Positions 52,502-62,050 of a stretch of DNA of 64,000 bases are shown here, one piece after another. Both the position numbers and the translations under genes were made by a program. Below the pieces are notes generated by a model. That model searched no databases, was not told the DNA's origin, and worked only from the letters and a program-made list of their open reading frames with translations. Source of the stretch: Chryseobacterium kimseyorum (lineage in GTDB: Bacteria; Bacteroidota; Bacteroidia; Flavobacteriales; Weeksellaceae); NCBI RefSeq assembly GCF_025971945.1, contig NZ_JAPDHW010000012.1, positions 29,917 through 93,916 of the forward strand, given 5' to 3'. Within the stretch, counting starts at the first letter, position 1; each line of letters opens with the position of its first letter.

Positions 52502-53266
52502 ATGTTTTCTTTAAAAAATAAAAAAGCCGTTGTAACCGGCGGAGGAAGCGGGATTGGACAAGCAATTGCAGTTCAGTTGGCTGCGAATGATGCGGAAGTT
52601 CATATTCTTGAAATTACAGAACAGAATGGACAGGAAACTTTAGAAAAAATCAAATCAGCGGGAGGAAATGCGAAAGTTTATGCCTGTGATGTTTCAAAAC
52701 AGAAAGATGTCTTAGCGGTTTTCGATCAGATCGGAGCGATCAACATTTTGGTCAACAATGCAGGAATTGCACATATTGGTAAAGCAGACACGACCTCAGA
52801 AGAAGATTTCGACAGAATTTATAATGTCAACATTAAAGGAGTTTACAACTGTCTGTTTGCTGCGATTCCACAGATCAGAAAATCCGGTGGCGGTGTGATT
52901 ATCAATATGGCTTCCATTGCCGCATTGGTAGGAATTCCTGACCGTTTTGCGTACAGCACGGCTAAAGGTGCGGTGAAAGCAATGACGATGAGTGTTGCCA
53001 AAGATTATATCAGTGAAAATATCCGTTGCAATTCGATCTCTCCAGCGAGGGTGCATACGCCTTTTGTGGATGGATTTTTACAGAAAAATTATCCTGATAA
53101 TATTGAAGAAATGTTTGAGAAATTATCGAAAACACAACCTATCGGAAGGATGGCTCAGCCTGAAGAAGTTGCCTCGTTGGCACTGTATTTATGCAGTGAC
53201 GAAGCATCATTTATTACTGGTGTAGATTATCCTATTGACGGTGGTTTTACTACTTTGAACAATTAA
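52502..53266 (+). CDS. SDR, probable 2-keto-3-deoxy-L-fuconate dehydrogenase
   Basis: The 254-residue SDR has TGGGSGIG (12-19), Asp/Glu at the second strand (LEITEQNG, favouring NAD), NNAGIAHIG, Ser in INMASIAAL, and the catalytic YSTAK, with a DGGFTTL tail. The sequence resembles L-fuconate-pathway dehydrogenases of this family, which oxidise 2-keto-3-deoxy-L-fuconate to the 2,4-diketo acid for the hydrolase encoded next. Function is assigned by family and order of genes. Confidence 0.85.
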   Translation: MFSLKNKKAVVTGGGSGIGQAIAVQLAANDAEVHILEITEQNGQETLEKIKSAGGNAKVYACDVSKQKDVLAVFDQIGAINILVNNAGIAHIGKADTTSEEDFDRIYNVNIKGVYNCLFAAIPQIRKSGGGVIINMASIAALVGIPDRFAYSTAKGAVKAMTMSVAKDYISENIRCNSISPARVHTPFVDGFLQKNYPDNIEEMFEKLSKTQPIGRMAQPEEVASLALYLCSDEASFITGVDYPIDGGFTTLNN

Positions 53267-53310
53267 AATTTGTAAATTAAGCTAAACTTTTTATTCGGGC
53301 TATTCTCCCC

Positions 53311-53430
53311 TAGCCCCGATTGCAGCGGCATCCTTTTTTGTGATTGCGGTGGCGAAACAGTTCAACTTCTTATCTCGATTGTTCGCAATGACAAAAAAGA
53401 TATAGCGGAAAGCGGGATTAAGCTCCTAAA
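53311..53430 (+). repeat. Composite intergenic repeat with CTTTTTTGT/ACAAAAAAG arms
   Basis: Left arm GCCCCGATTGCAGCGGCATC then CTTTTTTGT (to 53341); right arm ACAAAAAAG (53391-53399) then ATATAGCGGAAAGCGGGATT and AAGCTCC. The middle contains GCGGTGGCGAAACAG and, inverted, TCGCAATGAC. A second element with the same arms but a different middle lies at 60797-60900. Confidence 0.75.
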
Positions 53431-53484
53431 AAAATGAAACATGTGGATTAAATTCTACAATCAAATATTTAACAATAATCAAAT

Positions 53485-54336
53485 ATGAAATTAATAAAAT
53501 TCGGAAAACCGGGACAGGAAAAACCGGGAGTCATTATTGATGATAAAAGATATGATGTTTCTCATCTGGTAAAAGATTATGATGAAAACTTCTTTTCCGG
53601 CGACGCTATTGAAAATTTGAAATCGGAGATAAATACACAGAATTTACCCGAAATTTCTGCCGATGATAGACTTGGATCCCCTTTGGCGAGACCATCCAAG
53701 ATCATCTGTGTAGGATTGAACTATAAAGATCACGCCGCAGAAACCAACGCTGCGATTCCGCAGGAACCGATTCTGTTTTTTAAGGCGACAACGGCAATTG
53801 TGGGTCCGAATGACGATCTGATTATTCCAAAAACCAGTACAAAAACCGACTGGGAAGTTGAGCTGGCCATCGTCATTGGAAAAAAAGCGAGCTATGTTTC
53901 TGAGGAAAATGCGCTGGAACACGTTGCAGGTTATGTTCTGCACAACGATTACAGCGAAAGAGCCTTTCAGCTGGAAAGAAACGGACAGTGGGTAAAAGGA
54001 AAAAGCTGTGATACTTTTGCACCAATCGGCCCTTTTATTGCGACGCCCGACGAGATTGAAGATGTTCATAATCTGCGTTTGTGGCTGAAGGTGAATGGAG
54101 AAATTTTGCAGGATGGAAATACTTCCAATCTGATTTTTGATGTGCCTTTCATTGTCAGCTACATCAGTCAGTTTATGACTTTGCTTCCCGGGGATATTAT
54201 CAGTACAGGAACGCCTGCCGGTGTCGGTTTGGGGCAAAAACCTGAGCCCTTGTATCTGAAACCAGGCGATGTGGTGGAATTGGGAATTGACGGTTTGGGT
54301 AGTAGTATCCAGAAAGTAAAAGCATACGGTGAATGA
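53485..54336 (+). CDS. FAH-family hydrolase, probable 2,4-diketo-3-deoxy-L-fuconate hydrolase
   Basis: The 283-residue fumarylacetoacetate-hydrolase-fold protein has an N-terminal cap (~1-65) and the catalytic domain with CVGLNYKDHAAE, PILFFKATTAIVGPND, the metal-binding DWEVELAIVIGKKA and GYVLHNDYSER, KSCDTFAPIGPFI, and DIISTGTPAGVGLG. In L-fucose oxidation it splits 2,4-diketo-3-deoxy-L-fuconate into L-lactate and pyruvate. The assignment rests on the gene order; the family includes other diketo acid hydrolases. Confidence 0.88.
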   Translation: MKLIKFGKPGQEKPGVIIDDKRYDVSHLVKDYDENFFSGDAIENLKSEINTQNLPEISADDRLGSPLARPSKIICVGLNYKDHAAETNAAIPQEPILFFKATTAIVGPNDDLIIPKTSTKTDWEVELAIVIGKKASYVSEENALEHVAGYVLHNDYSERAFQLERNGQWVKGKSCDTFAPIGPFIATPDEIEDVHNLRLWLKVNGEILQDGNTSNLIFDVPFIVSYISQFMTLLPGDIISTGTPAGVGLGQKPEPLYLKPGDVVELGIDGLGSSIQKVKAYGE

Positions 54337-54662
54337 AAAAATTCTGTCTCGCTCTCGACTTAATTGATGACCCCGAACTGATTGCTGAATACGAAAATTA
54401 TCATCAGAATATCTGGCCAGAAGTCAGACAAAGTATTTTGGATTCCGGAATTATAAATATGGAGATTTACCGTGTTCAAAATCGGTTATTCATGATCATT
54501 GAGGCTGAGGACAGTTTTTCTTTTGAGTCTAAAAATAATTTGGATCAAAACAATCCGAAAGTTCAGGAATGGGAAGAATTGATGTGGAAATTCCAGCAGC
54601 AGTTGCCTGATTCGAAAGCTGGAGAGAAGTGGCGGTTGATGGACAGAATTTTTTCGTTATAA
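54333..54662 (+). CDS. Sugar mutarotase of the RhaM family (probable L-fucose mutarotase)
   Basis: The 109-residue protein belongs to the L-rhamnose mutarotase family: LALDLIDDPELIAEYENYHQNIWPEV, INMEIYRVQNRLFMIIE, and an ending with EKWRLMDRIF. It interconverts alpha and beta anomers of deoxy sugars; in this operon the substrate is inferred to be L-fucose. The start overlaps the hydrolase stop by ATGA, and the next gene follows 16 bp later. Confidence 0.88.
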   Translation: MKKFCLALDLIDDPELIAEYENYHQNIWPEVRQSILDSGIINMEIYRVQNRLFMIIEAEDSFSFESKNNLDQNNPKVQEWEELMWKFQQQLPDSKAGEKWRLMDRIFSL

Positions 54663-54678
54663 ATTAGATTTGAAATAA

Positions 54679-55503
54679 ATGATTATAGATTCTCACGTAC
54701 ATTTTTGGAATTTTGATCCGGTGCGGGATGCCTGGATTACGGAAGAAATGACGGCAATCCGGAAAGACTTTTTTCCCGAAGATTTTTCGTTGCTTTTAAA
54801 AGAAAATCAGGTTGATGGATGTGTTGCTGTTCAGGCTGACCAAAGTGATGACGAGACTGCTTTTCTGTTGGATTTAGCTAAAAAAAATCCGATGATTAAA
54901 GGAGTTGTCTGCTGGATTGATTTGGCTTCTGACAAACTTGAAGAGTCGCTTGAAAATTATCAGTCTGAAAAAATAATTAAAGGTTTCAGACACGTTGCAG
55001 AGGGAGAAGAGATCGGTTTTTTACTGCAGAAGAAGATTCTAAAAGGAATTTCTACACTTCATCAGTATAATTATACTTTTGATATTTTGTTAAGACAGGA
55101 TCAGCTTTCAGATGCTGTAAAACTATCGGAAAAACTGCCTGAGCAACCTTTCATTTTGGATCATTGCGGAAAACCTGATTTGAAGACCAATGAACTGAAA
55201 GACTGGAAAGAAAATATTTCAGAACTGGCTCAAAACCCAAATGTCTATTGCAAAGTTTCGGGACTTTTGACACAGGGAAACTGGAATTTAATTGATGAAA
55301 AATCGATTTTAGAAGTTTTAGATTTTGTTTTTGCAAAATTCGGAATTCAACGGTTGGTTTTTGGAAGCGACTGGCCTGTGATGTTGCTGGGAGGAAAATA
55401 TGCTTTGTGGTTGGAATTGATTTCAAAATATTTGGAACAATTTTCAAAAGTAGAACAGGAACAATTTTTTTTTGGAAATGCTGTGGAATTTTACAGACTA
55501 TGA
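54679..55503 (+). CDS. Amidohydrolase, probable L-fuconolactonase
   Basis: The 274-residue amidohydrolase_2-type protein opens MIIDSHVHFWNFDP (the HxH metal site), with WITEEM, RHVAEGE and FILDHCGKPD, and VFGSDWPVMLLGG near the end. Enzymes of this group in fucose clusters hydrolyse L-fucono-lactone to L-fuconate. It lies 16 bp after the mutarotase gene. The gap to the next gene is 249 bp. Confidence 0.88.
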   Translation: MIIDSHVHFWNFDPVRDAWITEEMTAIRKDFFPEDFSLLLKENQVDGCVAVQADQSDDETAFLLDLAKKNPMIKGVVCWIDLASDKLEESLENYQSEKIIKGFRHVAEGEEIGFLLQKKILKGISTLHQYNYTFDILLRQDQLSDAVKLSEKLPEQPFILDHCGKPDLKTNELKDWKENISELAQNPNVYCKVSGLLTQGNWNLIDEKSILEVLDFVFAKFGIQRLVFGSDWPVMLLGGKYALWLELISKYLEQFSKVEQEQFFFGNAVEFYRL

Positions 55504-55711
55504 TTTTAAAGGCACAAAAGATTTTGACACATAAGTCACATTAGATTTAAGTTTAATGCTTTGAGAATATTTAGAGCAAATAAGTTTAAAAATCAAAGAT
55601 TTTTGTATTGGAATGTAAGTTTCTGAATTGTTCTGTGCTGATTAAAATCTAAGTTTTGAAATAATCAAAAGCCCTTCCGAAAAGATAAATTTATAAAACA
55701 ATATTAAAAAA

Positions 55712-55736
55712 ATCTTTACGCTTTTTGCGTTTAAAA
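55712..55736 (+). repeat. CTTTGCG-type repeat upstream of a fucose gene
   Basis: ATCTTTACGCTTTTTGCGTT then TAAAA, 16 bp before the 55753 start. It has the same orientation as the copies at 52440 and 50581. Confidence 0.5.
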
Positions 55737-55752
55737 AACATAATCCAAAATT

Positions 55753-56535
55753 ATGAACCTACACCTAGACCATAAAGTAATCATCGTAAGTGGCGGTGCG
55801 AAGGGCATCGGAAATGCCATTGCGAAAATATTAGCTGAAGAAAAAGCATTGCCAGTAATCATCGGAAGAAATGAAGGTGACAACAAAAAAGCTGTTCAGG
55901 AAATCATGGAAAATGGTGGAAAAGCCGACTTCGTGACCGCTGAACTTTCTCAACCAGAAGAATGCAAAAAAACCATAGATGAAGTCGTGAAAAAATATGG
56001 CAAAATCGATGGAATTGTGAATAATGCAGGGGTGAACGACGGTGTCGGTCTTGAAAATGGTTCCTACGAAGGTTTCATTTCATCCTATCATAAAAATGTG
56101 GTGCATTATTATCTTTTGGTGCATCACGCACTTCCCTATCTGAAAGAAAGCAAAGGTTCCATTTTAAATATCGGGAGCAAGACTGCAGAAACCGGACAAG
56201 GCGGAACTTCAGGTTATGCCGCAGCAAATGGTGCCAGAAATGCCCTGACAAGAGAATGGGCGGTTGAGCTTTTGCCTTACGGCATCCGTGTGAATGCCAT
56301 CATCGTTGCAGAAGCATGGACTCCACTTTACGAATCGTGGATTTCTACTTTTGAAAATCCTGATGAAAAACTGAAAAGTATTACTTCAAAAATTCCTTTG
56401 GAAAACCGCATGACGACCTCAGAAGAGATTGCAAATATGGCAGCATTTCTTTTATCGGAAAAATCTTCGCATACTACCGGTCAATTGATTCATGTGGATG
56501 GCGGGTATGTGCATTTGGACAGGAGTTTGGGGTAA
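55753..56535 (+). CDS. SDR, probable L-fucose dehydrogenase, with altered active site
   Basis: The 260-residue SDR has SGGAKGIG (residues 13-20), IIGRNEGDN, IVNNAGVNDGVG, and Ser in LNIGSKTAE. The catalytic motif reads YAAANGA: the Lys of YxxxK is replaced by Asn, while Tyr, the N-terminal Asn and Ser are kept. The rest (REWAVELLPYGIRVNAI...AEAWTPLY) is typical of NAD-dependent L-fucose or aldose dehydrogenases. It would oxidise L-fucose to the lactone, the first step of the pathway. The Asn may be real, or a sequencing change of one base. Confidence 0.8.
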   Translation: MNLHLDHKVIIVSGGAKGIGNAIAKILAEEKALPVIIGRNEGDNKKAVQEIMENGGKADFVTAELSQPEECKKTIDEVVKKYGKIDGIVNNAGVNDGVGLENGSYEGFISSYHKNVVHYYLLVHHALPYLKESKGSILNIGSKTAETGQGGTSGYAAANGARNALTREWAVELLPYGIRVNAIIVAEAWTPLYESWISTFENPDEKLKSITSKIPLENRMTTSEEIANMAAFLLSEKSSHTTGQLIHVDGGYVHLDRSLG

Positions 56536-56596
56536 ATATTTTTATTTTAACCTTTTTTAAATATAATTTTTGATATTTGAATAAATTAACCATACT

Positions 56597-57355
56597 ATGA
56601 AAGATGATAATCAACATGAGTGTATCAGTAAAAGCGACTTAATTGAGCAAACCGTCCAGAATATTGATAAGTTTGGACTTCAAGTGATTTTGGTCGATTC
56701 CACAGATTATCTACCATCATTTGCATATAGTATCGGTCTGCAGAAATCTTACAACCATCCTGAAATAATATGCTTTGGACTTCCTAAAAGTTTAGCTCAT
56801 GGAATAATTAATGATATAGCAGAAATTATAAAAAATGGTGAGAAAATTAAAAGTGAGAATGTGTATACCAACATTTTTGACAACAGTCGAGCTGAATTTT
56901 TGAAAGTTGACAAAGTAAATATTCCAGATTATTTTGGAGCGTGTTTGAATTATTATGGCAATGAAGAGTTCGATGCTTTGCAACTTATTTGGACCGATAG
57001 AAATGACATATTTCCATGGGAGATGAATTTTGAAGAAGAATTTCTTTATAAACAACCTTTGCTAGATAGAAATGGTGAATTCAAATTTTATGAGCCCAAG
57101 AATTTGACAACCTTCACAACACGACAATGGCTTGAAGAAAATAAACCTATTTTGAGAGTAGTTCATGATAATGAAGGGGATTGGCAGTTTTTGACTGGCG
57201 ACCAAATGCAGGATGACATAAAAATTGTCGCCTTAGAAGAATTAATAAAAATTGATAAAACATTAAATGAGATTTTTGACCTTGATTATGGTGAAGAAGC
57301 GGAAAGAGAATATATTGGTGGGGAATGGAAAAGAAATCAAATGGATGCAGATTAG
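56597..57355 (+). CDS. DUF4262-containing protein, 252 aa
   Basis: The first ~165 residues match DUF4262 (DKFGLQVILVDSTDYLPSFAYSIGLQKSYNHPEIICFGLPKSLAHGIIN, and GACLNYYGNEEFDALQLIWTDRNDIFPWE). The C-terminal part (LRVVHDNEGDWQFLTGDQMQDDIKIVALEELIKID) resembles DUF2185-type regions found in immunity-like proteins. No catalytic motif is visible. Function unknown. No toxin gene is beside it. Confidence 0.75.
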   Translation: MKDDNQHECISKSDLIEQTVQNIDKFGLQVILVDSTDYLPSFAYSIGLQKSYNHPEIICFGLPKSLAHGIINDIAEIIKNGEKIKSENVYTNIFDNSRAEFLKVDKVNIPDYFGACLNYYGNEEFDALQLIWTDRNDIFPWEMNFEEEFLYKQPLLDRNGEFKFYEPKNLTTFTTRQWLEENKPILRVVHDNEGDWQFLTGDQMQDDIKIVALEELIKIDKTLNEIFDLDYGEEAEREYIGGEWKRNQMDAD

Positions 57356-57420
57356 GATGATTAACTTCTGAATGTGCAATATATTTTAAAAGATTAGATT
57401 TCAAATTCAATTGATAATTA

Positions 57421-57457
57421 TAAAAAAAAGCGGAAGATTTTTCTTCCGCTTTTACTT
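57421..57457. terminator. Bidirectional terminator between convergent genes
   Basis: AAAAGCGGAAGA-TTTT-TCTTCCGCTTTT (57426-57453). Followed by eight T on the minus strand for carB, and by a T-rich tail on the plus strand. Confidence 0.9.
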
Positions 57458-57473
57458 TATCTCAAGCCTAAAA

Positions 57474-60400
57474 CTACATCGTCTCCATCTTAAAACTCAT
57501 ACTTTCAATCACTTTCAGAATAGCTTCAACTGTATCCATTGATGTTAAACAAGGTACACCGTTTTCCACACTCATTCTTCTGATCTGGAAACCGTCTCTT
57601 TCAGACTGTTTTCCTTTCGTCATGGTGTTGACAACGTACTGAACTTTTCCTTTCTGGATCAAGTCGATTAAGTTCACACTTTCCTCTCCAATTTTGTACC
57701 CGATTTTGCATGGAATACCTTTTTCTTCGAAGAATTTCGCCGTTCCCTCTGTTGCCCAAATTCTGAAACCAACTTCATGGAATCTTGATGCCAAATCTGC
57801 AGCTTCCTGCTTGTGTTTATCAGCTACCGTGAACAAAATTGAACCGTGCATCGGAACTTTTCTTCCTGCTGCAACCAATCCTTTGTACAAAGCTTTTTCC
57901 AGGGTCGTGTCTTTTCCCATTACTTCTCCTGTAGACTTCATTTCAGGGCCTAAAGAGATATCGACTTTCGTTAATTTCGAGAATGAGAAAACAGGAACTT
58001 TTACGAAAACACCTTCTTTATTAGGAACCAATCCGTTTTTGTAGCCTAAATGTTTCAGTTTCTGACCTAAAATCGCTTTCGTAGCAAGATTTGCCATCGG
58101 AACATCCGTGATTTTAGATAAGAAAGGAACTGTTCTTGACGAACGTGGATTCACTTCAATCACATACACATTTCCTTCAAAAAGAACGTATTGGATATTC
58201 ATTAAACCAATCACATTCAATCCTTTAGCTAACCTTTGAGTATAATCAACCAAAGTATCTATTTCTGCCTGAGAAACATTCTGTGGCGGATACACAGCAA
58301 TCGAGTCACCGGAGTGAACTCCCGCTCGTTCGATATGTTCCATAATTCCAGGAATAATTACCGTTTCGCCATCGCAAATCGCGTCGACTTCCACTTCTCT
58401 TCCTGTGATGTAACGGTCTACCAAAACCGGCTGATCTGGACTTGCATCTACCGCAAATTCCATGTAATGCGCCAATTCTGCTTCTGTGTACACAATTTCC
58501 ATGGCTCTACCTCCTAAAACGTAGCTCGGACGAACCAAAACCGGGTAACCAATTTCGTTGGCAATCACAATCGCTTCTTCTTTTGAAGTTGAAGTTTTTC
58601 CTAAAGGCTGAGGAATTCCCATTTCCTGAAGGGCTTTTTCAAACTTATCTCTGTTTTCAGCTCTATCCAAATCTTCCAGAGAAGTTCCTAAAATCTGAAC
58701 ACCGTAAGCGGCTAATTTATCTGCCAAATTGATGGCCGTCTGTCCACCAAACTGTACAACAACACCTTTTGGTTTTTCCAGGTCGATGATGCTCATCACA
58801 TCTTCTTCCGTCAAAGGTTCGAAATATAATTTATCTGAAATCGAGAAGTCTGTAGAAACGGTTTCAGGGTTATTGTTGATGATAATCGCTTCGTAACCCA
58901 TTTCTTTAATTGCCCAAACCGAGTGAACGGTTGCGTAATCAAATTCAACTCCCTGTCCGATTCTGATTGGTCCGGAACCTAAAACGATGATTTTTTCTTT
59001 ATCGGTTACTACAGATTCGTTTTCTTCCTCGTAAGTTCCGTAGAAATATGGAGTTTCAGATTCAAACTCAGCAGCACAGGTGTCTACCATTTTGTAAACC
59101 GGCACAATTCCGTTTTCTTTTCTGAAATTGTATACCTCTCTCTGCGTAGATTCCCATAAATGAGCAATATTCTGATCTGAAAAACCTAATTTTTTAGATT
59201 CAATTAAAATATCTTTATCGAATCTGTTTGCTGCAATTGTCTTTTCGAAGTCAACTAATTTCTTTAATTTCCAGATGAAGAATTTATCGATTTTACTCCA
59301 TTCTACGATCTGTTCCCAGTCATAACCTCTTCTTAAAGCGTCACAAATGATGAACAGTCTTTCGTCATCACAAACTCTAATTCTTCTTTCGATATCTTCG
59401 TCTGTTAAAGCTGCAGCCTGTTTTGTTTTTAAACCTAAATGTCTCAAACCTGTTTCCAGAGAACGTACCGCTTTCTGTAAAGACTCTTCGAAGTTTCTTC
59501 CGATGGCCATTACTTCACCAGTCGCTTTCATTTGAGTTGACAATCTTCTGTCAGCTGTTTCAAATTTATCGAAAGGGAATCTTGGGAATTTAGTTACCAC
59601 ATAATCCAAAGCAGGCTCGAAACATGCGTAAGTTTTTCCTGTAACCGGATTCATAATTTCATCTAAAGTCAATCCAACTGCGATTTTAGCAGCAATTTTT
59701 GCAATAGGATAACCTGTTGCTTTTGATGCTAAAGCTGATGAACGGGAAACTCTTGGGTTTACTTCAATGATGTAGTAATCGAATGAATGCGGGTCTAAAG
59801 CCAACTGTACGTTACATCCACCTTCAATTCCTAAAGCTCTGATGATTTTCAGTGAAGCGTTTCTCAACAGCTGATACTCTCTGTCTGAAAGCGTCTGGGA
59901 AGGTGCCACAACTATTGAGTCTCCTGTGTGAACTCCCACCGGATCTATATTTTCCATGTTACAAACCACAATCGCGTTGTCGTTTGCATCACGCATTACT
60001 TCGTATTCAATTTCTTTGAAACCTGCGATTGATCTTTCGATCAGACACTGTGTAACCGGACTGTATTTCAATCCCAATTCAGCAATTTCCTTCAATTCAG
60101 TTTCGTTGGCTGCGATTCCACCACCAGTTCCACCCATTGTAAAGGCAGGACGAACAATCACCGGATAACCGATCTCTTCAGCAAAACGGAGCGCTCCTTC
60201 AACTGTTGTTACAATATCAGATTCCGGAACCGGTTCGTTTAATTCTCTCATCAATTCACGGAACAGATCTCTGTCTTCCGCTCTGTTGATCGCAGAAAGT
60301 GTAGTTCCCAAAACTTCCACCTTGCATTCTTCAAGAATTCCTGATTTCTCCAGTTCTACCGCCATGTTCAAACCTGTTTGTCCACCAAGCGTTGGTAAAA

Positions 60401-60653
60401 GTGCATCCGGACGCTCTTTTCTGATGATGTGACTCACAAACTGAAGTGAAATGGGCTCGATGTAAACCTTGTCAGCGATTTCAACATCTGTCATAATCGT
60501 CGCAGGGTTTGAATTGATCAAAATCACCTTGTACCCTTCTTCTCTTAATGAAAGACAAGCCTGCGTTCCTGCGTAATCAAATTCCGCCGCCTGACCGATG
60601 ATAATTGGGCCGGAACCGATTACTAAAATTGTTTTTATGTCGTTTCTTTTCAT
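57474..60653 (-). CDS. carB: Carbamoyl-phosphate synthase large subunit
   Basis: The 1059-residue enzyme has two ATP-grasp halves: [22 protein letters not shown] and [21 protein letters not shown] at the starts, GGQTGLN and [22 protein letters not shown] and [15 protein letters not shown], and [18 protein letters not shown] and [18 protein letters not shown]. The C-terminal MGS-like domain holds [11 protein letters not shown] and [17 protein letters not shown]. It makes carbamoyl phosphate from bicarbonate, ATP and glutamine-derived ammonia. It is the last gene of the pyrB-carA-carB group; the 260-bp gap to carA is filled with repeats. Confidence 0.98.
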   Translation of the reverse strand: MKRNDIKTILVIGSGPIIIGQAAEFDYAGTQACLSLREEGYKVILINSNPATIMTDVEIADKVYIEPISLQFVSHIIRKERPDALLPTLGGQTGLNMAVELEKSGILEECKVEVLGTTLSAINRAEDRDLFRELMRELNEPVPESDIVTTVEGALRFAEEIGYPVIVRPAFTMGGTGGGIAANETELKEIAELGLKYSPVTQCLIERSIAGFKEIEYEVMRDANDNAIVVCNMENIDPVGVHTGDSIVVAPSQTLSDREYQLLRNASLKIIRALGIEGGCNVQLALDPHSFDYYIIEVNPRVSRSSALASKATGYPIAKIAAKIAVGLTLDEIMNPVTGKTYACFEPALDYVVTKFPRFPFDKFETADRRLSTQMKATGEVMAIGRNFEESLQKAVRSLETGLRHLGLKTKQAAALTDEDIERRIRVCDDERLFIICDALRRGYDWEQIVEWSKIDKFFIWKLKKLVDFEKTIAANRFDKDILIESKKLGFSDQNIAHLWESTQREVYNFRKENGIVPVYKMVDTCAAEFESETPYFYGTYEEENESVVTDKEKIIVLGSGPIRIGQGVEFDYATVHSVWAIKEMGYEAIIINNNPETVSTDFSISDKLYFEPLTEEDVMSIIDLEKPKGVVVQFGGQTAINLADKLAAYGVQILGTSLEDLDRAENRDKFEKALQEMGIPQPLGKTSTSKEEAIVIANEIGYPVLVRPSYVLGGRAMEIVYTEAELAHYMEFAVDASPDQPVLVDRYITGREVEVDAICDGETVIIPGIMEHIERAGVHSGDSIAVYPPQNVSQAEIDTLVDYTQRLAKGLNVIGLMNIQYVLFEGNVYVIEVNPRSSRTVPFLSKITDVPMANLATKAILGQKLKHLGYKNGLVPNKEGVFVKVPVFSFSKLTKVDISLGPEMKSTGEVMGKDTTLEKALYKGLVAAGRKVPMHGSILFTVADKHKQEAADLASRFHEVGFRIWATEGTAKFFEEKGIPCKIGYKIGEESVNLIDLIQKGKVQYVVNTMTKGKQSERDGFQIRRMSVENGVPCLTSMDTVEAILKVIESMSFKMETM

Positions 60654-60677
60654 TTTTAAATTTATCCTTTTGTTGTT

Positions 60678-60761
60678 GAACCCTTTCGGGTTCGGATGAT
60701 GATTGTTTCACCAATACCATAGGTTTCAACTACGGCTATTTATATTGAATCCTGCGGATTC
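60678..60761 (-). repeat. Triple-hairpin repeat between carA and carB
   Basis: Three hairpins in a row: GAACCC-TTTC-GGGTTC (60678-60693), CCATAG...CTACGG (60717-60735) and GAATCC-TGC-GGATTC (60747-60761). It ends 24 bp before the carB start. A similar three-hairpin block lies before carA (62051-62135). Confidence 0.7.
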
Positions 60762-60796
60762 TTCTAATTTCCACCTTTAATTTGCAGCGAATTGCC

Positions 60797-60900
60797 CGCA
60801 GCCCGACTTGAGTGGAGCTCTTTTTGTGAGGAGGAGATCCTTCGACAAGCTCAGGACATGCTTACAAAAAAGCGGGAACGGAAGGCTGATAAGCTGCCCA
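60797..60900 (-). repeat. Composite intergenic repeat with CTTTTTGT/ACAAAAAAG arms
   Basis: Left arm CAGCCCGACTTGAGTGGAG then CTCTTTTTGT (to 60827); right arm ACAAAAAAG (60864-60872) then CGGGAACGGAAGGCTGATAA and GCTGCC. The middle has CCTTCGACAAGCTCAGG. Same outer arms as 53311-53430, different core. It starts 13 bp after the carA stop. Confidence 0.75.
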
Positions 60901-60913
60901 AATAATTAATCTC

Positions 60914-61987
60914 CTACTTTTTAAAATCCTCCATCATCGTGATGAAGTCATCAAATAAATAATTTGCATCTTCAGGACCCGGACTCGCTTCAGGGTGATA
61001 TTGAACTGAGAAGCATGGGTGAATCTTATGTCTAAGACCTTCATTTGTTCTGTCATTCAATGCGATATGAGTCTCTATTAAATCTGTTTCTTTAAGGCTC
61101 TCCTGATCAACTGCGTAACCGTGATTCTGAGAAGTGATCGCTACTTTATTTTTTTCTAAATCCAAAACAGGGTGATTTCCTCCTCTGTGACCGAATTTTA
61201 ATTTAAAAGTTTTTGCACCGCAAGCAAGACCAATCAACTGATGTCCAAGGCAAATCCCGAAAATTGGAACTTTACCGAGCAATCTGCGGATCATTTCTAA
61301 AGCTTTTTGGTTGTCTTCAGGATCTCCGGGACCGTTGGATAACATAATTCCATCCGGATCCATCAGCAAAATTTCTTCTGCTGTAGTATCATGAGAAACA
61401 ACAATGATGTCACAGTTTCTTTGAGATAATTCTCTGATTATTCCTAATTTAGACCCAAAATCCACAAGTACTACTTTAAGTCCTCTTCCCGGATTGGCAT
61501 AAGAAGTTTTTGTAGAAACCTGCTCTACCTGATTGGTTGGGAAAGTGGTTGATTTTAATTCTTCAATGGTTGTGTTTTCGTCTGCATTTGCATTCACGAT
61601 TTTTCCTTTTACCACACCTGAGTTACGAAGAATTCTTGTCAGTCTTCTGGTGTCAATACCTGAAATTCCTGAAAGATTTTTCTTTTTAAACAATTCCTGT
61701 AAAGTAATCTGAGTTCTGAAATTGGAAGGTAAATCGCAAATTTCCTTTACAATAAGACCTTTAATTGCAGGTTCGATGCTTTCGTAGTCATCACGGTTGA
61801 TCCCGTAATTTCCGATCAGCGGATACGTCATGCAAACAATCTGACCGCAGTATGACGGGTCAGAAATCAATTCCTGATATCCTGTCATTCCGGTATTGAA
61901 AACCACTTCTCCTGCTGTCTCCAAATCTGCTCCGAAACCTTCTCCATGAAATACTTCACCGGACTCCAGTATTAATTTTTTCTTCAT
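60914..61987 (-). CDS. carA: Carbamoyl-phosphate synthase small subunit
   Basis: The 357-residue glutaminase subunit has the N-terminal CPSase domain (GEGFGADLETAGEVVFNTGMTGYQELISDPSY) and a class I amidotransferase domain with the nucleophile Cys in FGICLGHQLIGLA and the His-Glu pair in SVQYHPEASPGP. It supplies ammonia from glutamine to CarB. The gene lies between pyrB and carB, all on the minus strand. Confidence 0.98.
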   Translation of the reverse strand: MKKKLILESGEVFHGEGFGADLETAGEVVFNTGMTGYQELISDPSYCGQIVCMTYPLIGNYGINRDDYESIEPAIKGLIVKEICDLPSNFRTQITLQELFKKKNLSGISGIDTRRLTRILRNSGVVKGKIVNANADENTTIEELKSTTFPTNQVEQVSTKTSYANPGRGLKVVLVDFGSKLGIIRELSQRNCDIIVVSHDTTAEEILLMDPDGIMLSNGPGDPEDNQKALEMIRRLLGKVPIFGICLGHQLIGLACGAKTFKLKFGHRGGNHPVLDLEKNKVAITSQNHGYAVDQESLKETDLIETHIALNDRTNEGLRHKIHPCFSVQYHPEASPGPEDANYLFDDFITMMEDFKK

Positions 61988-62050
61988 TTTAACTTTTATC
62001 TTTATTTCTATTTTTTAATCTTCTTTAATTATCTGATGTTGTTTGATTCC

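Noticed and set aside
53644..54237. Minus-strand 197-codon frame opposite the FAH hydrolase
   Set aside because: Shadow of a well-supported hydrolase gene.
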